From Alkalibacillus aidingensis (GTDB lineage Bacteria; Bacillota; Bacilli; Bacillales; Alkalibacillaceae): 64,000 nt of DNA. The stretch is taken from assembly GCF_014595945.1 (NCBI RefSeq), contig NZ_JABXWU010000010.1, forward strand, positions 1-64,000, in the 5' to 3' direction. The notes under the pieces were generated by a model. It searched no databases. It was not told the DNA's origin and worked only from the letters and a program-made list of their open reading frames with translations. A program made the translations under genes and the position numbers. Positions 25,513 through 34,358 of the stretch are shown piece by piece. The first letter of the stretch is position 1. Each line of letters begins with the position of its first letter.

Positions 25513-25577
25513 TCCGTCTATTTTCTCGTTCACCGTAAGTTCATTAATTTCCGTCTAAATCAGCCCTTTCCCGTTTA
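25513..25577 (+). promoter_or_regulatory. Array of four phased CCGTNWA repeats, putative LytTR sites
   Basis: CCGTCTA (25514), CCGTAAG (25533), CCGTCTA (25551) and CCGTTTA (25571) recur as direct repeats every 18-20 bp, close to two helical turns. The last copy lies just upstream of an A/T-rich stretch (TAAAATATAAG) that could be the -10 region. LytTR proteins bind direct repeats about two turns apart. Confidence 0.6.
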
Positions 25578-25633
25578 GAAATCGGGTAAAATATAAGTGT
25601 AAGGTTTAAATATTTAATAAGGGAATGGTTTAG

Positions 25634-27148
25634 ATGGAAAACATCATTGAACGTATACATGACCCAGCCCTAAGAGAGCGAATCGTTACTGCAGAGGAAG
25701 CAGCATCTTGGATTAAAGATGGTATGACGCTCGGACTAAGTGGCTTTACTCGAGCAGGCGATGTCAAGGCGGTTCCTTTCTCCTTAATAGAACGTGCTCA
25801 AAATGAATCTTTTAAGGTCGACGTATTTACGGGGGCTTCTTTAGGTTCTGATATTGATCGTTTATTTGCTGAAGCAGGTATCTTAAGAAAACGTTTGCCG
25901 TTTCAAGCAGATCCGGTTATGCGTAAGGAAATAAATGCAGGTTCTTTTCACTTTGTGGATCAGCACTTATCACATACATCTGAATTAATTCGTTCCAATG
26001 TAATGGAATCAATTGATTATGCGATTGTTGAAGCGGTTTCGATTACTAAAGATGGAATGATTATCCCTACTACTTCAGTAGGAAACTCAGCTATTTTCGC
26101 TCAGTATGCCAAAGAGGTGATTGTTGAGATTAACTCTTCTCAGACTGAAGCTCTAGAAGGTGTTCATGATATATATACTTTAGAACAACAAGGCAAGCGC
26201 CAACCGGTACCTCTAACGAAACCAGACGATCGCATTGGTGAACCTGGTATTAAGGTAGATCCGAGCAGAATCAAAGGGATTGTTATGACCGAACAATTAG
26301 ACTCACCTTCAAATATCGTCCCACCTGATGAAGAGACCCAAATAATTGCCGGACATTTAACAAACTTTCTAAGAAAAGAAGTGAAAGAAGGCCGTTTAAC
26401 GAATAGTCTTGCTCCTTTACAATCAGGAATTGGTTCTATTGCGAATGCCGTGCTTCATGGGTTACTAAATTCCGAATTCGAAGACCTTCAAGTTTATTCT
26501 GAAGTTCTACAGGATGCGGTCTTTGACTTAATTGATGCGGGTAAAGTGGACTTTGCTTCATGCTGTTCAATTACTTTATCCGAGGAAAAAATGAATCAAG
26601 TATTTTCTAACTTTGAACAATATAAAGACAAACTCATAATGAGACCACAAGAAATCTCTAACTTCCCTGAGATTATTCGACGTCTCGGATTGATTTCAAT
26701 TAACACAGCTCTAGAGTTTGATATTTATGGTAATGTCAATTCCACTCATGTTAGTGGTACTAAGATGATGAACGGAATTGGTGGCTCAGGTGACTTTGCC
26801 AGAAACGCGCGTTTAGCAGTCTTTGTTACTAAATCTATCGCTAAGGATGGGAAGATCTCAAGTGTCGTTCCATTTGTTCCCCATGTTGATCACACAGAAC
26901 ACGATGTTGATGTTTTGGTGACAGAACAAGGCTATGCAGACTTAAGAGGTTTAGCGCCAAGACAGCGAGTTGAACTAATTATTGAAAACTGTGCTCACCC
27001 AATGTATCGTGATCAGTTAAGAGAATATTATGAAGAAGCGTTACAAAGAGGCGGACAAACGCCACATGTTCTTGAAAAAGCCTTATCTTGGCATACTAAC
27101 TTGGCTAAGTACGGTACGATGTTAGAGAGAGAACCAGTGCTCACTTAG
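25634..27148 (+). CDS. Acetyl-CoA hydrolase / succinate:acetate CoA-transferase-like enzyme 1
   Basis: A 504-residue member of the Cat1/AarC family, which moves CoA between acyl groups (for example succinyl-CoA and acetate) or hydrolyses acetyl-CoA. It has LGLSGFTRAGDVKAVP (acyl-CoA site), VYSEVLQDAVFDLIDAGK with the family's catalytic Glu in SEVLQ, GNVNSTHVSGTKMMNGIGGSGDFARNA and TEQGYADLRGL. Cytosolic. The LytTR gene and a repeat array lie immediately upstream. A terminator separates it from its paralogue. The exact substrates cannot be told from sequence. Confidence 0.88.
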   Translation: MENIIERIHDPALRERIVTAEEAASWIKDGMTLGLSGFTRAGDVKAVPFSLIERAQNESFKVDVFTGASLGSDIDRLFAEAGILRKRLPFQADPVMRKEINAGSFHFVDQHLSHTSELIRSNVMESIDYAIVEAVSITKDGMIIPTTSVGNSAIFAQYAKEVIVEINSSQTEALEGVHDIYTLEQQGKRQPVPLTKPDDRIGEPGIKVDPSRIKGIVMTEQLDSPSNIVPPDEETQIIAGHLTNFLRKEVKEGRLTNSLAPLQSGIGSIANAVLHGLLNSEFEDLQVYSEVLQDAVFDLIDAGKVDFASCCSITLSEEKMNQVFSNFEQYKDKLIMRPQEISNFPEIIRRLGLISINTALEFDIYGNVNSTHVSGTKMMNGIGGSGDFARNARLAVFVTKSIAKDGKISSVVPFVPHVDHTEHDVDVLVTEQGYADLRGLAPRQRVELIIENCAHPMYRDQLREYYEEALQRGGQTPHVLEKALSWHTNLAKYGTMLEREPVLT

Positions 27149-27178
27149 TTTGTTATATTATACCCATTTAAATAGTCG

Positions 27179-27214
27179 AACAGTGACCATACCAAAATGG
27201 TCACTGTTTTTTTT
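27179..27214 (+). terminator. Terminator between the CoA-transferase paralogues
   Basis: AACAGTGACCAT (27179-27190) pairs perfectly with ATGGTCACTGTT (27197-27208), followed by a long T-run. Confidence 0.92.
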
Positions 27215-27282
27215 GTACCTTTATTCATGCTAAATCCCTTGTTTTAGCACATACTAAGGCAAAAACATGTAAGGGAAGGCTA

Positions 27283-28785
27283 ATGTATATGGAAATCATT
27301 CAAGACCGAATCAAAGTAGAGCAGCTTAAGAATCGTGTCGTTTCAGCTGATCGTGCGGCTTCATGGATTAAAGACGGTATGACCCTTGGGCTAAGTGGTT
27401 TCACGCGTGCAGGTGACGCTAAAGCAGTACCCATGGCATTAGTTGATCAAAAGAGAAACGAAGACTTTAAAGTGAATGTTTATACAGGGGCTTCTTTAGG
27501 CTCTGATCTTGACCGATTATTTGCAGAAGCAGGTATATTAAATAAACGGCTACCGTTTCAAGCTAACCCTGTGATGCGTCAGAAAATCAACGATGGTCAG
27601 ATTCATTTCATTGATCAACATTTATCACACACTGCTGAATTAATCAGAGGAAGAGTGTTAGAACCGATCGATATCGCTGTGGTTGAAGCAATCGGTATAA
27701 CGGAGGATGGTCAGCTGATTCCAACCACGTCTGTTGGGAACTCTCCGATTTTTGTTGAGCAAGCGAAAGAGGTAATTGTCGAGATTAACGTTGCCCAACC
27801 TCAAGAGTTAGAAGGAGTTCATGATATTTACCAATTAGACAAACAAGGAGAGCGCGAACCCATTCCTTTAGTCAAATCAGATAACCGAATTGGCACAAAA
27901 GGTATTCCGTTAGATTTTGAAAAAGTGAAAGGAATCGTGATTACTGACCAACAAGATTCACCATCAACCATTGTTCAACCTGATGAAGAGACCAAGATGA
28001 TTGCAGGTCATTTAATCGACTTTCTAAATAAAGAAATTGAAGTAGGGCGATTGACTAAACAGCTTGCCCCTTTACAATCTGGAATCGGATCGATTGCTAA
28101 CGCGGTGTTGCATGGGTTAATTGATACGGACTTTGAAGATTTAGAAGTTTATTCTGAGGTGTTACAAGATGCTGTGTTTGACTTAATCGATGCTGGGAAG
28201 GTTCGCTATGCATCTTGTAGCTCAATTACATTATCGGAATCAAGAATGAAACAAGTCTTTTCTAACTTTGATCAGTATCGGGAGAAATTAACATTACGGC
28301 CTCAGGAGATTTCTAATCATCCTGAAATTATTCGCCGCCTCGGCTTAATATCGATTAATACAGCTTTAGAAGTTGGCATTTACGGAAATGTCAATTCAAC
28401 ACACGTTAGTGGTACAAAAATGATGAATGGCATAGGTGGTTCTGGTGATTTTGCTAGAAATGCGCGATTAGCCATTTTTGTGACCAAATCGATTGCTAAG
28501 GATGGGAAAATCTCTAGTGTTGTCCCGTATGTTTCCCATGTGGATTCAACGGAACATGATGTTGATGTCATTGTTACCGAGCAAGGTTATGCAGACTTAC
28601 GTGGGTTAGCTCCACGAGAGCGAGTCCCTTTAATGATCGACCGTTGTGCACATCCGATGTACCGTGATCAATTGAGGGAGTATTATGAAGAGGCTAAAAA
28701 ACGGGGTGGACATACGCCACACGTATTAGAAAAAGCTTTATCTTGGCATACCAACTTAAAAGAAAATGGAACGATGCAGTTATAA
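27283..28785 (+). CDS. Acetyl-CoA hydrolase / succinate:acetate CoA-transferase-like enzyme 2
   Basis: A 500-residue paralogue of the preceding gene. Most residues are the same throughout, including LGLSGFTRAGDAKAVP, YSEVLQDAVFDLIDAGK and GTKMMNGIGGSGDFARN. The two arose by tandem duplication but have separate transcripts. The CCGTNWA repeats seen before copy 1 are not present before copy 2, so regulation probably differs. The start may be ATG 27283 or 27289. Differences cluster in the N-terminus and around 190-215, which may change acyl preference. Confidence 0.88.
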   Translation: MYMEIIQDRIKVEQLKNRVVSADRAASWIKDGMTLGLSGFTRAGDAKAVPMALVDQKRNEDFKVNVYTGASLGSDLDRLFAEAGILNKRLPFQANPVMRQKINDGQIHFIDQHLSHTAELIRGRVLEPIDIAVVEAIGITEDGQLIPTTSVGNSPIFVEQAKEVIVEINVAQPQELEGVHDIYQLDKQGEREPIPLVKSDNRIGTKGIPLDFEKVKGIVITDQQDSPSTIVQPDEETKMIAGHLIDFLNKEIEVGRLTKQLAPLQSGIGSIANAVLHGLIDTDFEDLEVYSEVLQDAVFDLIDAGKVRYASCSSITLSESRMKQVFSNFDQYREKLTLRPQEISNHPEIIRRLGLISINTALEVGIYGNVNSTHVSGTKMMNGIGGSGDFARNARLAIFVTKSIAKDGKISSVVPYVSHVDSTEHDVDVIVTEQGYADLRGLAPRERVPLMIDRCAHPMYRDQLREYYEEAKKRGGHTPHVLEKALSWHTNLKENGTMQL

Positions 28786-28802
28786 ATTCACTAAATAGAA
28801 GG

Positions 28803-28846
28803 GGTTGGGACACAATTGACATATTGTGTTCCAGCTATTTTTATTT
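28803..28846 (+). terminator. Terminator of CoA-transferase 2
   Basis: GTTGGGACACAAT pairs with ATTGTGTTCCAGC across a 6-nt loop, followed by a T-rich tail. It is a variant of the GGCTGGGACA type. Confidence 0.8.
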
Positions 28847-28888
28847 CAATTCATTGATTACGACACATAAATAAAACTTTAACCTAAC

Positions 28889-28902
28889 TTGATGGGCGTC
28901 AA
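28889..28902. promoter_or_regulatory. Fnr-type box before the HMA gene
   Basis: TTGATGGGCGTCAA matches the Fnr pattern TTGAT-N4-RTCAA. It is 59 bp before the start of the small metal-binding protein. An Fnr-like regulator with the matching recognition helix is encoded at 31282. Confidence 0.6.
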
Positions 28903-28960
28903 TTATTTTTGAATATCTTCATTGTACACTTGAGTTAACAAATGATTGGGAGGTATTCGG

Positions 28961-29182
28961 ATGAAAAAAGCAGTCTTTCAATTAGAACCATTAACTTGTC
29001 CTTCTTGTATTAAAAAAATCGAGTCAACGTTAGGTAAAACATCAGGTGTTCATTCAACTAAGGTGCTATTTAATTCAAGTAAGGTCCGAGTTGAATTTGA
29101 GGAGAATCAAGTGGGTGTGCAACAAATAGAGGGGGTTATCAATAAGTTAGGTTATCCAGTCACATCTAAAAAAGTATCTTAA
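28961..29182 (+). CDS. Small heavy-metal-associated (HMA) protein
   Basis: A 73-residue HMA-fold protein with the metal site LTCPSCIKKIE (CxxC) and the closing GVINKLGYPV. It is a cytosolic carrier of soft metal ions in the CopZ style. The start is ATG 28961 with GGGAGG 7 nt upstream. The P-type ATPase encoded next lacks the N-terminal HMA domain usual in that family, so this protein may supply it in trans. It has its own terminator, with Fnr-type boxes on both sides. Confidence 0.8.
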   Translation: MKKAVFQLEPLTCPSCIKKIESTLGKTSGVHSTKVLFNSSKVRVEFEENQVGVQQIEGVINKLGYPVTSKKVS

Positions 29183-29188
29183 GTCAGT

Positions 29189-29229
29189 AAAAAGAACTTA
29201 AACCTAAAACGGGTTTAAGTTCTTTTTTT
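29189..29229 (+). terminator. Terminator of the HMA gene
   Basis: AAAAAGAACTTAAACC (29189-29204) pairs with GGGTTTAAGTTCTTTTT (from 29211), ending in seven T. Confidence 0.92.
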
Positions 29230-29256
29230 ACCTACCGATCAAATTCCCCCCAATTC

Positions 29257-29270
29257 TTGACGACCATCAA
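29257..29270. promoter_or_regulatory. Fnr-type box before the P-type ATPase gene
   Basis: TTGACGACCATCAA fits TTGAY-N4-RTCAA and lies 60 bp before the ATPase start, almost the same distance as the box before the HMA gene. Confidence 0.6.
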
Positions 29271-29329
29271 TTCATTTAAACTGAACTGGCTGTATGATGA
29301 AGTTAAGAAATTCGGAGGGGGGAGAAGTC

Positions 29330-31225
29330 ATGAGATGGATCCACAAGTATAAAAACGTTATAACAGCATTATCTGGTTTATTAATCGTTTTAGCTTTTAT
29401 AGCTAATAAAGCAGGTTACAGTATAACTAAAGAAGTGGCACTGATTACAGCGACTGTGATTGCTAGTCTTCCAATCTTTCTTAAAGCACTCCAAGCTCTA
29501 AGATTGAAAGCTTTTAGTATCGAGCTTTTAGTGACGATCGCAGTGATTGGCGCGCTTTACATTGGTGAATATGTTGAATCAGCTGTTGTTACATTCCTAT
29601 TTCTATTTGGAGCCTACTTAGAAGGGCGAACTTTAGAGAAAACTCGCTCATCACTTAAGAAATTGACCGATATGGCACCACAAGAAGCAACGGTTATACG
29701 TCAGGGCGAAATCATGAGTATAGGAATAAAAGAAGTGGTTGTTGGTGATCGAGTCATCATTCGGCCCGGGGGAAAAGTTCCTGTAGACGGCAAGGTTATC
29801 ACAGGTCATGCCAATTTAAATGAATCAGCTGTAACCGGAGAAAGTGTACCAGCACATAAACAAATTGGCGATCAAGTATTTAGTGGTACGATTGTTGATG
29901 ATGGCTATATTGAAATTTCCGCTGAAAAAGTAGGTGACGATACAACATTTGCTAAAATTATTGAGTTGGTTGAAGAGGCGCAAGAGTCAAAGTCAAAAAC
30001 ACAACGATTCCTTGATCAGTTTGCGAATATCTATACACCGTCAGTGATTGTTTTATCGATCCTTGTGTTTCTGATAACGAATAATTTGCTTCTTGCGGTC
30101 ACCTTTTTAGTAGTGGCTTGTCCGGGTGCTTTAGTCATTGGAGCACCAGTATCTAACGTTTCAGGGATCGGAAATGGCGCCAAACAAGGTGTCCTCGTTA
30201 AAGGTGGAGAAGTGATGGATCAATTTTCTAAAGTCGATACCATTGTGTTTGATAAGACGGGAACTTTAACGAAAGGAAAGGCAGAAGTTACAGATGTTCA
30301 TCCTTTTACAAATGAGGACCCTGATGAACTATTACGCTTGGTTGCCGAAGTCGAAAAAGTATCGGAACATCATTTAGGTCAAACGATTGTAAAAGAGGCT
30401 AAACAAAGAAATTTAGATATTTCAAATGATCCTAACCAAGTGGAAGTGGTCAAAGGAAATGGCCTTCAGGCACAAGTAGAAGGGCACTACCTTGTTATCG
30501 GCAATCGCCAGTTAATGAATCAACAGGACTTATTTATTTCCGAGGAAATAGACAACTATGCGACACGTCGCGAAAGGGAAGGCAATACGGCGATCTTCTT
30601 CGCTATCAATAACGAGATTAAAGGCATTATTTCAATAGCGGACCAGATAAGAAAAGATGCCGTCGAAGCACTTGCTGAACTAAGAGCTAATGGCATTAAG
30701 AAGATGGTTATGTTAACTGGGGACAATCAGCATACGGCGCAGTTAGTTGCTGAACAACTAGGTTTAGATGAATATCATGCTGAACTCTTACCAGAAGAAA
30801 AGGTAGAGTTTGTACAGAATTTAAAACGAAAAGGTCATGTTGTCGGTATGGCTGGTGATGGAATTAACGATGCACCTGCGATTGCAAGTGCGCATATTGG
30901 CTTAGCAATGGGTGAAGGCGGTACCGATATATCTATGGAGACTGCAGATGTTGTTCTTATGGCTGATCGACTAAAGCAGTTTGCCCATGCGTATGCATTG
31001 TCCAAAGCAACGATAAGAAATATGAAGCAAAATATGTACTTTGCAGTAGGTATCGTTTTTGTATTACTCATAGGCGTACTGACTGGATATATTCACTTAG
31101 CTTCAGGCATGTTTATTCACGAAGCAAGTGTCTTAATTGTCATACTCAATGCAATGAGGTTACTCAAGTTTAGGCCACAACAACGAAAAGAATTCAACAT
31201 AAAAAATCAACCTGCTTATACGTAA
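29330..31225 (+). CDS. P1B-type heavy-metal ATPase with CPG motif
   Basis: A membrane pump of 631 residues. TGES (169-172), DKTGTLTKG (308-316), AGDGINDAPAIASAHIGLAMG and the P1B ending MFIHEASVLIVILNAMRLL show the family. The membrane metal motif is VVACPGALVIGAPVS: CPG (264-266) instead of the usual CPC or SPC. There is no N-terminal HMA domain. The separate HMA protein upstream may replace it. Start ATG 29330, after GGAGGGGGG. The transported ion is uncertain, and Fnr-box control would suggest a link to oxygen or redox state. Confidence 0.88.
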   Translation: MRWIHKYKNVITALSGLLIVLAFIANKAGYSITKEVALITATVIASLPIFLKALQALRLKAFSIELLVTIAVIGALYIGEYVESAVVTFLFLFGAYLEGRTLEKTRSSLKKLTDMAPQEATVIRQGEIMSIGIKEVVVGDRVIIRPGGKVPVDGKVITGHANLNESAVTGESVPAHKQIGDQVFSGTIVDDGYIEISAEKVGDDTTFAKIIELVEEAQESKSKTQRFLDQFANIYTPSVIVLSILVFLITNNLLLAVTFLVVACPGALVIGAPVSNVSGIGNGAKQGVLVKGGEVMDQFSKVDTIVFDKTGTLTKGKAEVTDVHPFTNEDPDELLRLVAEVEKVSEHHLGQTIVKEAKQRNLDISNDPNQVEVVKGNGLQAQVEGHYLVIGNRQLMNQQDLFISEEIDNYATRREREGNTAIFFAINNEIKGIISIADQIRKDAVEALAELRANGIKKMVMLTGDNQHTAQLVAEQLGLDEYHAELLPEEKVEFVQNLKRKGHVVGMAGDGINDAPAIASAHIGLAMGEGGTDISMETADVVLMADRLKQFAHAYALSKATIRNMKQNMYFAVGIVFVLLIGVLTGYIHLASGMFIHEASVLIVILNAMRLLKFRPQQRKEFNIKNQPAYT

Positions 31226-31281
31226 TCGTCCATCATGCGCTGAATTTCATGATAGAATAAATTATAACGGAGGTGGTCGAA

Positions 31282-31971
31282 ATGGGATTAGAAGTTGAGC
31301 ATACTTGTAATCACCATAATCAGTGTATCTCAATTGTACCGATCTTTAATCATTTAAATCAAGATCAGATGGATGAGATTATGAGTAAGGTTAGGTCGGT
31401 TTCCTTTAAAAAGGGCGAGGTTATCTATCATTCGGGTGACGAATCAGATTCGCTTTACATCGTTAATAATGGCAAGATTAAAATTTACCGATTGTCTGAA
31501 ACGGGTAAAGAACAGTTACTTCGAATTCTATCACCGGGTGATTTTACTGGAGAGCTTGCTCTGTTTAAACAGAGTACTCATGAGGCTTATGCAGAAGCGT
31601 TAGTGGATACAACAGTTTGCATCATTAAGCGCCCAGATTTACAGCAGTTTTTGTTAAAATACCCATCAATTTCAGTACGGATTCTTAATGAATTTTCCAA
31701 TCGCTTAGAACAATCGGAGAAACAAACAACTAGGTTTGCGACAGAAAGCGTTGAAACACGGATTGCTTTATATTTGGCTGAGTGTGTTGAAGATGAAGAT
31801 CATTATGAATTCACATTACCAATGAATAAAAAGGACTTAGCCTCCTATTTAGGAACAACTCCTGAAACAATCAGTCGTAAATTAACAGATCTAGAGACAA
31901 AAGGTCTAATCAAGCAGAAAACGCATAAACGAATAGAGGTAAAAGAATTGGATGGGTTACTACTCATATAG
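31282..31971 (+). CDS. Crp/Fnr-family regulator
   Basis: A 229-residue regulator. The cyclic-nucleotide-binding-type beta roll (about 20-120: FKKGEVIYHSGDESDSLYIVNNGKIKIYRL, then LSPGDFTGELALF) is followed by a long dimer helix and an HTH whose recognition helix reads TTPETISRKLTDL. E195-x-x-S198-R199 is the Fnr type that reads TTGA half sites, fitting the boxes at 28889 and 29257. The N-terminus has CNHHNQC (9-15), possibly a metal or redox site. It lacks the four-cysteine set of E. coli Fnr. Start ATG 31282 after GGAGG. Confidence 0.85.
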   Translation: MGLEVEHTCNHHNQCISIVPIFNHLNQDQMDEIMSKVRSVSFKKGEVIYHSGDESDSLYIVNNGKIKIYRLSETGKEQLLRILSPGDFTGELALFKQSTHEAYAEALVDTTVCIIKRPDLQQFLLKYPSISVRILNEFSNRLEQSEKQTTRFATESVETRIALYLAECVEDEDHYEFTLPMNKKDLASYLGTTPETISRKLTDLETKGLIKQKTHKRIEVKELDGLLLI

Positions 31972-32047
31972 TCCAAAAATACTTATGTAAGTGGGTAAGG
32001 TCATCGACGGAGGATTTTGTCCACTATCTTCTTTCTAAAGAATAGCT

Positions 32048-32079
32048 GAGGCTGGGCCATTTCCCAACCTCTTTTTTTA
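32048..32079. terminator. Terminator between Fnr-like and NUDIX genes
   Basis: GAGGCTGGG (32048-32056) pairs with CCCAACCTC (32063-32071), one mismatch, then seven T. Confidence 0.8.
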
Positions 32080-32706
32080 TGTCTTTTTAATTAGCGTGAT
32101 GAATTCTTTTAAGATTTTAGCGGTTAAACCCCAAATGACTTGCCCTTGATAATAATAAAAATTCTCTTCATATTGAAGTGTTTGCCATTTGTAATCATCT
32201 CCGTTAACCAGATCATCATAAGGGAAGTTTTCTTCTGGCTTCATATCAATGTTTATGTAATGAATCTTTGGCTCATAGTCGATGAAGAATTGTAGTGGAA
32301 CAGTAAAGACTTCTTCAACTTCGTCGGGGTTGATAGAAAAAGCGTCTACAGGTTGGATCATTCCGACAAAGACATTAGCCTTCATACCAAATGGGGACAC
32401 GAATAGTCCGAGTAAGAATATATCTTCTATTTGCTGATTGGAAACTCCTAGTTCTTCATATAACTCTCTTTCTCCGGCATCTTCTGGCCCTTGGTCACTG
32501 TTGTCTATTTTTCCCCCTGGAAAACAGACTTCTCCGGGCTGCCGGCGCATCAGTTTAGATCGCACTTCGAAAACAACATGCGTTTCTCCATTGACCTCCA
32601 TTAACGGCAGGATGATTGAGTACTCCCTTGACTGTGACATGCCGAGGATGGTTGGCGTGTTGTTTACGAGTTTTCGCTTGATTGTTTGTAAGTTCACTAT
32701 AGTCAC
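32077..32706 (-). CDS. NUDIX hydrolase, CoA-pyrophosphatase type
   Basis: A 209-residue enzyme. The NUDIX box is GGKIDNSDQGPEDAGERELYEELG (about 63-86), with REL-EE metal-binding residues. It is preceded by the segment typical of CoA pyrophosphatases (SIILPLMEVNG...FEVRSKLMRRQPGEVCFPGG). Such enzymes split CoA or its oxidised forms into phosphopantetheine and 3',5'-ADP. Encoded alone, convergent with the Fnr-like gene. Confidence 0.85.
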   Translation of the reverse strand: MTIVNLQTIKRKLVNNTPTILGMSQSREYSIILPLMEVNGETHVVFEVRSKLMRRQPGEVCFPGGKIDNSDQGPEDAGERELYEELGVSNQQIEDIFLLGLFVSPFGMKANVFVGMIQPVDAFSINPDEVEEVFTVPLQFFIDYEPKIHYINIDMKPEENFPYDDLVNGDDYKWQTLQYEENFYYYQGQVIWGLTAKILKEFITLIKKT

Positions 32707-32793
32707 CTCGAATAGTTCTGAGTTCCGTTTTTAAGTGTCGTGATTAGCTACCACTTATTATAACATTAATGGTAAATATCACTTCTGACTAGC

Positions 32794-33594
32794 TTATTCA
32801 ACTCTTGGTTTAGTTGGGTCACAATCAGGCATGGTCACATTTGAGGATTCTGCAAGCTTCATAAGATAATAGCATTCTTCACGGTACATATGATCCGCCA
32901 TAAGCTCAGAGAATGTACTAAGGACGGTATTTGATAATTCCATCTCTTCTACTTCATGCAGGAAGGTCTTAAAAAGGTTTAATTCAACCTCAACATCATG
33001 GTTAAATCGATTTAATGCTGGAAAGGAATCAATATTTGAGCGTAAATACCCAGTCAGTTCAACAGCCTTTAGATAAAACTGGTCAAAGTGCTCTGCGAAT
33101 TTTTCACTTTTTTCTTTAAGTCGTTTTTCTACGCCGTCCAGTTCATCATTAATAGCACCGGCGTGACCAGAAGCATCCAGCAACCAAACTAGGTGGTGAT
33201 GAAGTTCGTGAAAGATGGGAGGTGTGGCGCCTTGCTTTAAGTAACTGAGAACTAATTGATATTCTTCTAGTTCATTTACCATATGGTTTAAGAAGGTTGG
33301 TGATAGGTGGATCCCAATGTCCCCGACTAAGTGACGTCTAATAATAGAGAGTTTGAATTCTTTTAATTGGTTGGTCACCATTTCAACTTGGGTGGTGAAA
33401 TTAACAGCATTAGCTTCCGTTAAATGTCTGGACTGTTCAAGCAGTTGATCAAACTGCTCGACAAACTGTTTAGCGATTTGAACATCCATCACTTCATCAG
33501 GATACAAAGAATCACGAATAAATCTAGAGTGGTCTCCAAGAACCTGAAGCCAGAACTGGTGTTCAAATGTAGCACTTTCTAAGTAAGTTTTCAT
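32794..33594 (-). CDS. DUF2935 protein
   Basis: A 266-residue all-helical soluble protein with two similar halves, each beginning with a helix rich in His, Glu and Phe (SATFEHQFWLQVLGDHSRFIRDSL and the later EHFDQFYLKAVELTGYLRSN) and ending in MADHMYREECYYLMKL. The scattered His/Glu pairs (EHxFW, DHxRF, HMxRE) suggest a di-metal four-helix bundle, as in DUF2935 members, whose function is unknown. Monocistronic, ATG 33594. Confidence 0.7.
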   Translation of the reverse strand: MKTYLESATFEHQFWLQVLGDHSRFIRDSLYPDEVMDVQIAKQFVEQFDQLLEQSRHLTEANAVNFTTQVEMVTNQLKEFKLSIIRRHLVGDIGIHLSPTFLNHMVNELEEYQLVLSYLKQGATPPIFHELHHHLVWLLDASGHAGAINDELDGVEKRLKEKSEKFAEHFDQFYLKAVELTGYLRSNIDSFPALNRFNHDVEVELNLFKTFLHEVEEMELSNTVLSTFSELMADHMYREECYYLMKLAESSNVTMPDCDPTKPRVE

Positions 33595-33708
33595 CTAGAT
33601 GTCATCCCCTTTTATTAATTCTCTTATAACTTTATTCTTATGAAGAGTGATTTATTATCTATAACTCACACTGTGATTAAAAACTCTTTTTGAAAAGCAT
33701 TGTCAATA

Positions 33709-33860
33709 ACGCTTCTCCTTCGTGTGAAGCGCAAAATGTAAGAGAGAAGGGGCTTCGATAACGTTTTGATATCGTGTGAAGCACAAAATGTAAGAGAGAA
33801 GCAAACTCAATACTGTTCTGCCACCGTATAAAGTCCAAAACGTCAATAAAAGCACCAACT
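33709..33860. repeat. Three copies of a 52-bp repeat
   Basis: CGTGTGAAGCGCAAAATGT at 33721, its near copy at 33773 and a decayed copy at 33825 are exactly 52 bp apart, and the first two are followed by AAGAGAGAAG. The unit resembles that at 56971-57255 (GTGATAGGCGCAAAATGT). Nothing else that looks like a gene is present in 33595-34358. Confidence 0.75.
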
Positions 33861-34251
33861 AACCAAAAGTTAATGACATCCTATCCATTTTGTGTCATGA
33901 CCTGTCTCCATTTTTGGACACTAAGTTTCACGGGGGCGATGAGTGTTCCTTTTACAGATTGCCGTTAAGGTTCAGTGGATTTTTCAGCATGAATCAAGCC
34001 ACTTAGGGAAAATTGTATATATAGGGAGATCTTATTTCGGGATGATGTGCCCTAATCACCTAAACACTTGGGAGAAAAAACCTGCTTTTTGATTATTGAC
34101 AAAATACTTTGATTGATTGGCCTATCCTTGTAACTCTTGGCTTAATATGGTAGTGTATTAAACGGCGTTTTATCTGAAGTTAGGCATAGGTTTGTCAAGT
34201 GTTTTTATGAGAAGTATAAACATTGTTAAAAATGTCATTATTTGTTTATAT

Positions 34252-34276
34252 GTTTAATAGTTCCTGATATGGGTAT
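34252..34276 (+). promoter_or_regulatory. Sigma-B promoter of the betaine transporter gene
   Basis: GTTTAA (34252-34257), a 13-bp spacer and GGGTAT (34271-34276) match the sigma-B consensus exactly. The start codon is 82 bp further on. B. subtilis opuD is also known to be under sigma-B. Confidence 0.75.
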
Positions 34277-34358
34277 TGAAGAGACAGGCTATAGTCATGA
34301 TATTTGATTTTAGAGACATGTTTGATGAATTGGAGAAATTTTAGAGGAGGATCAATTT

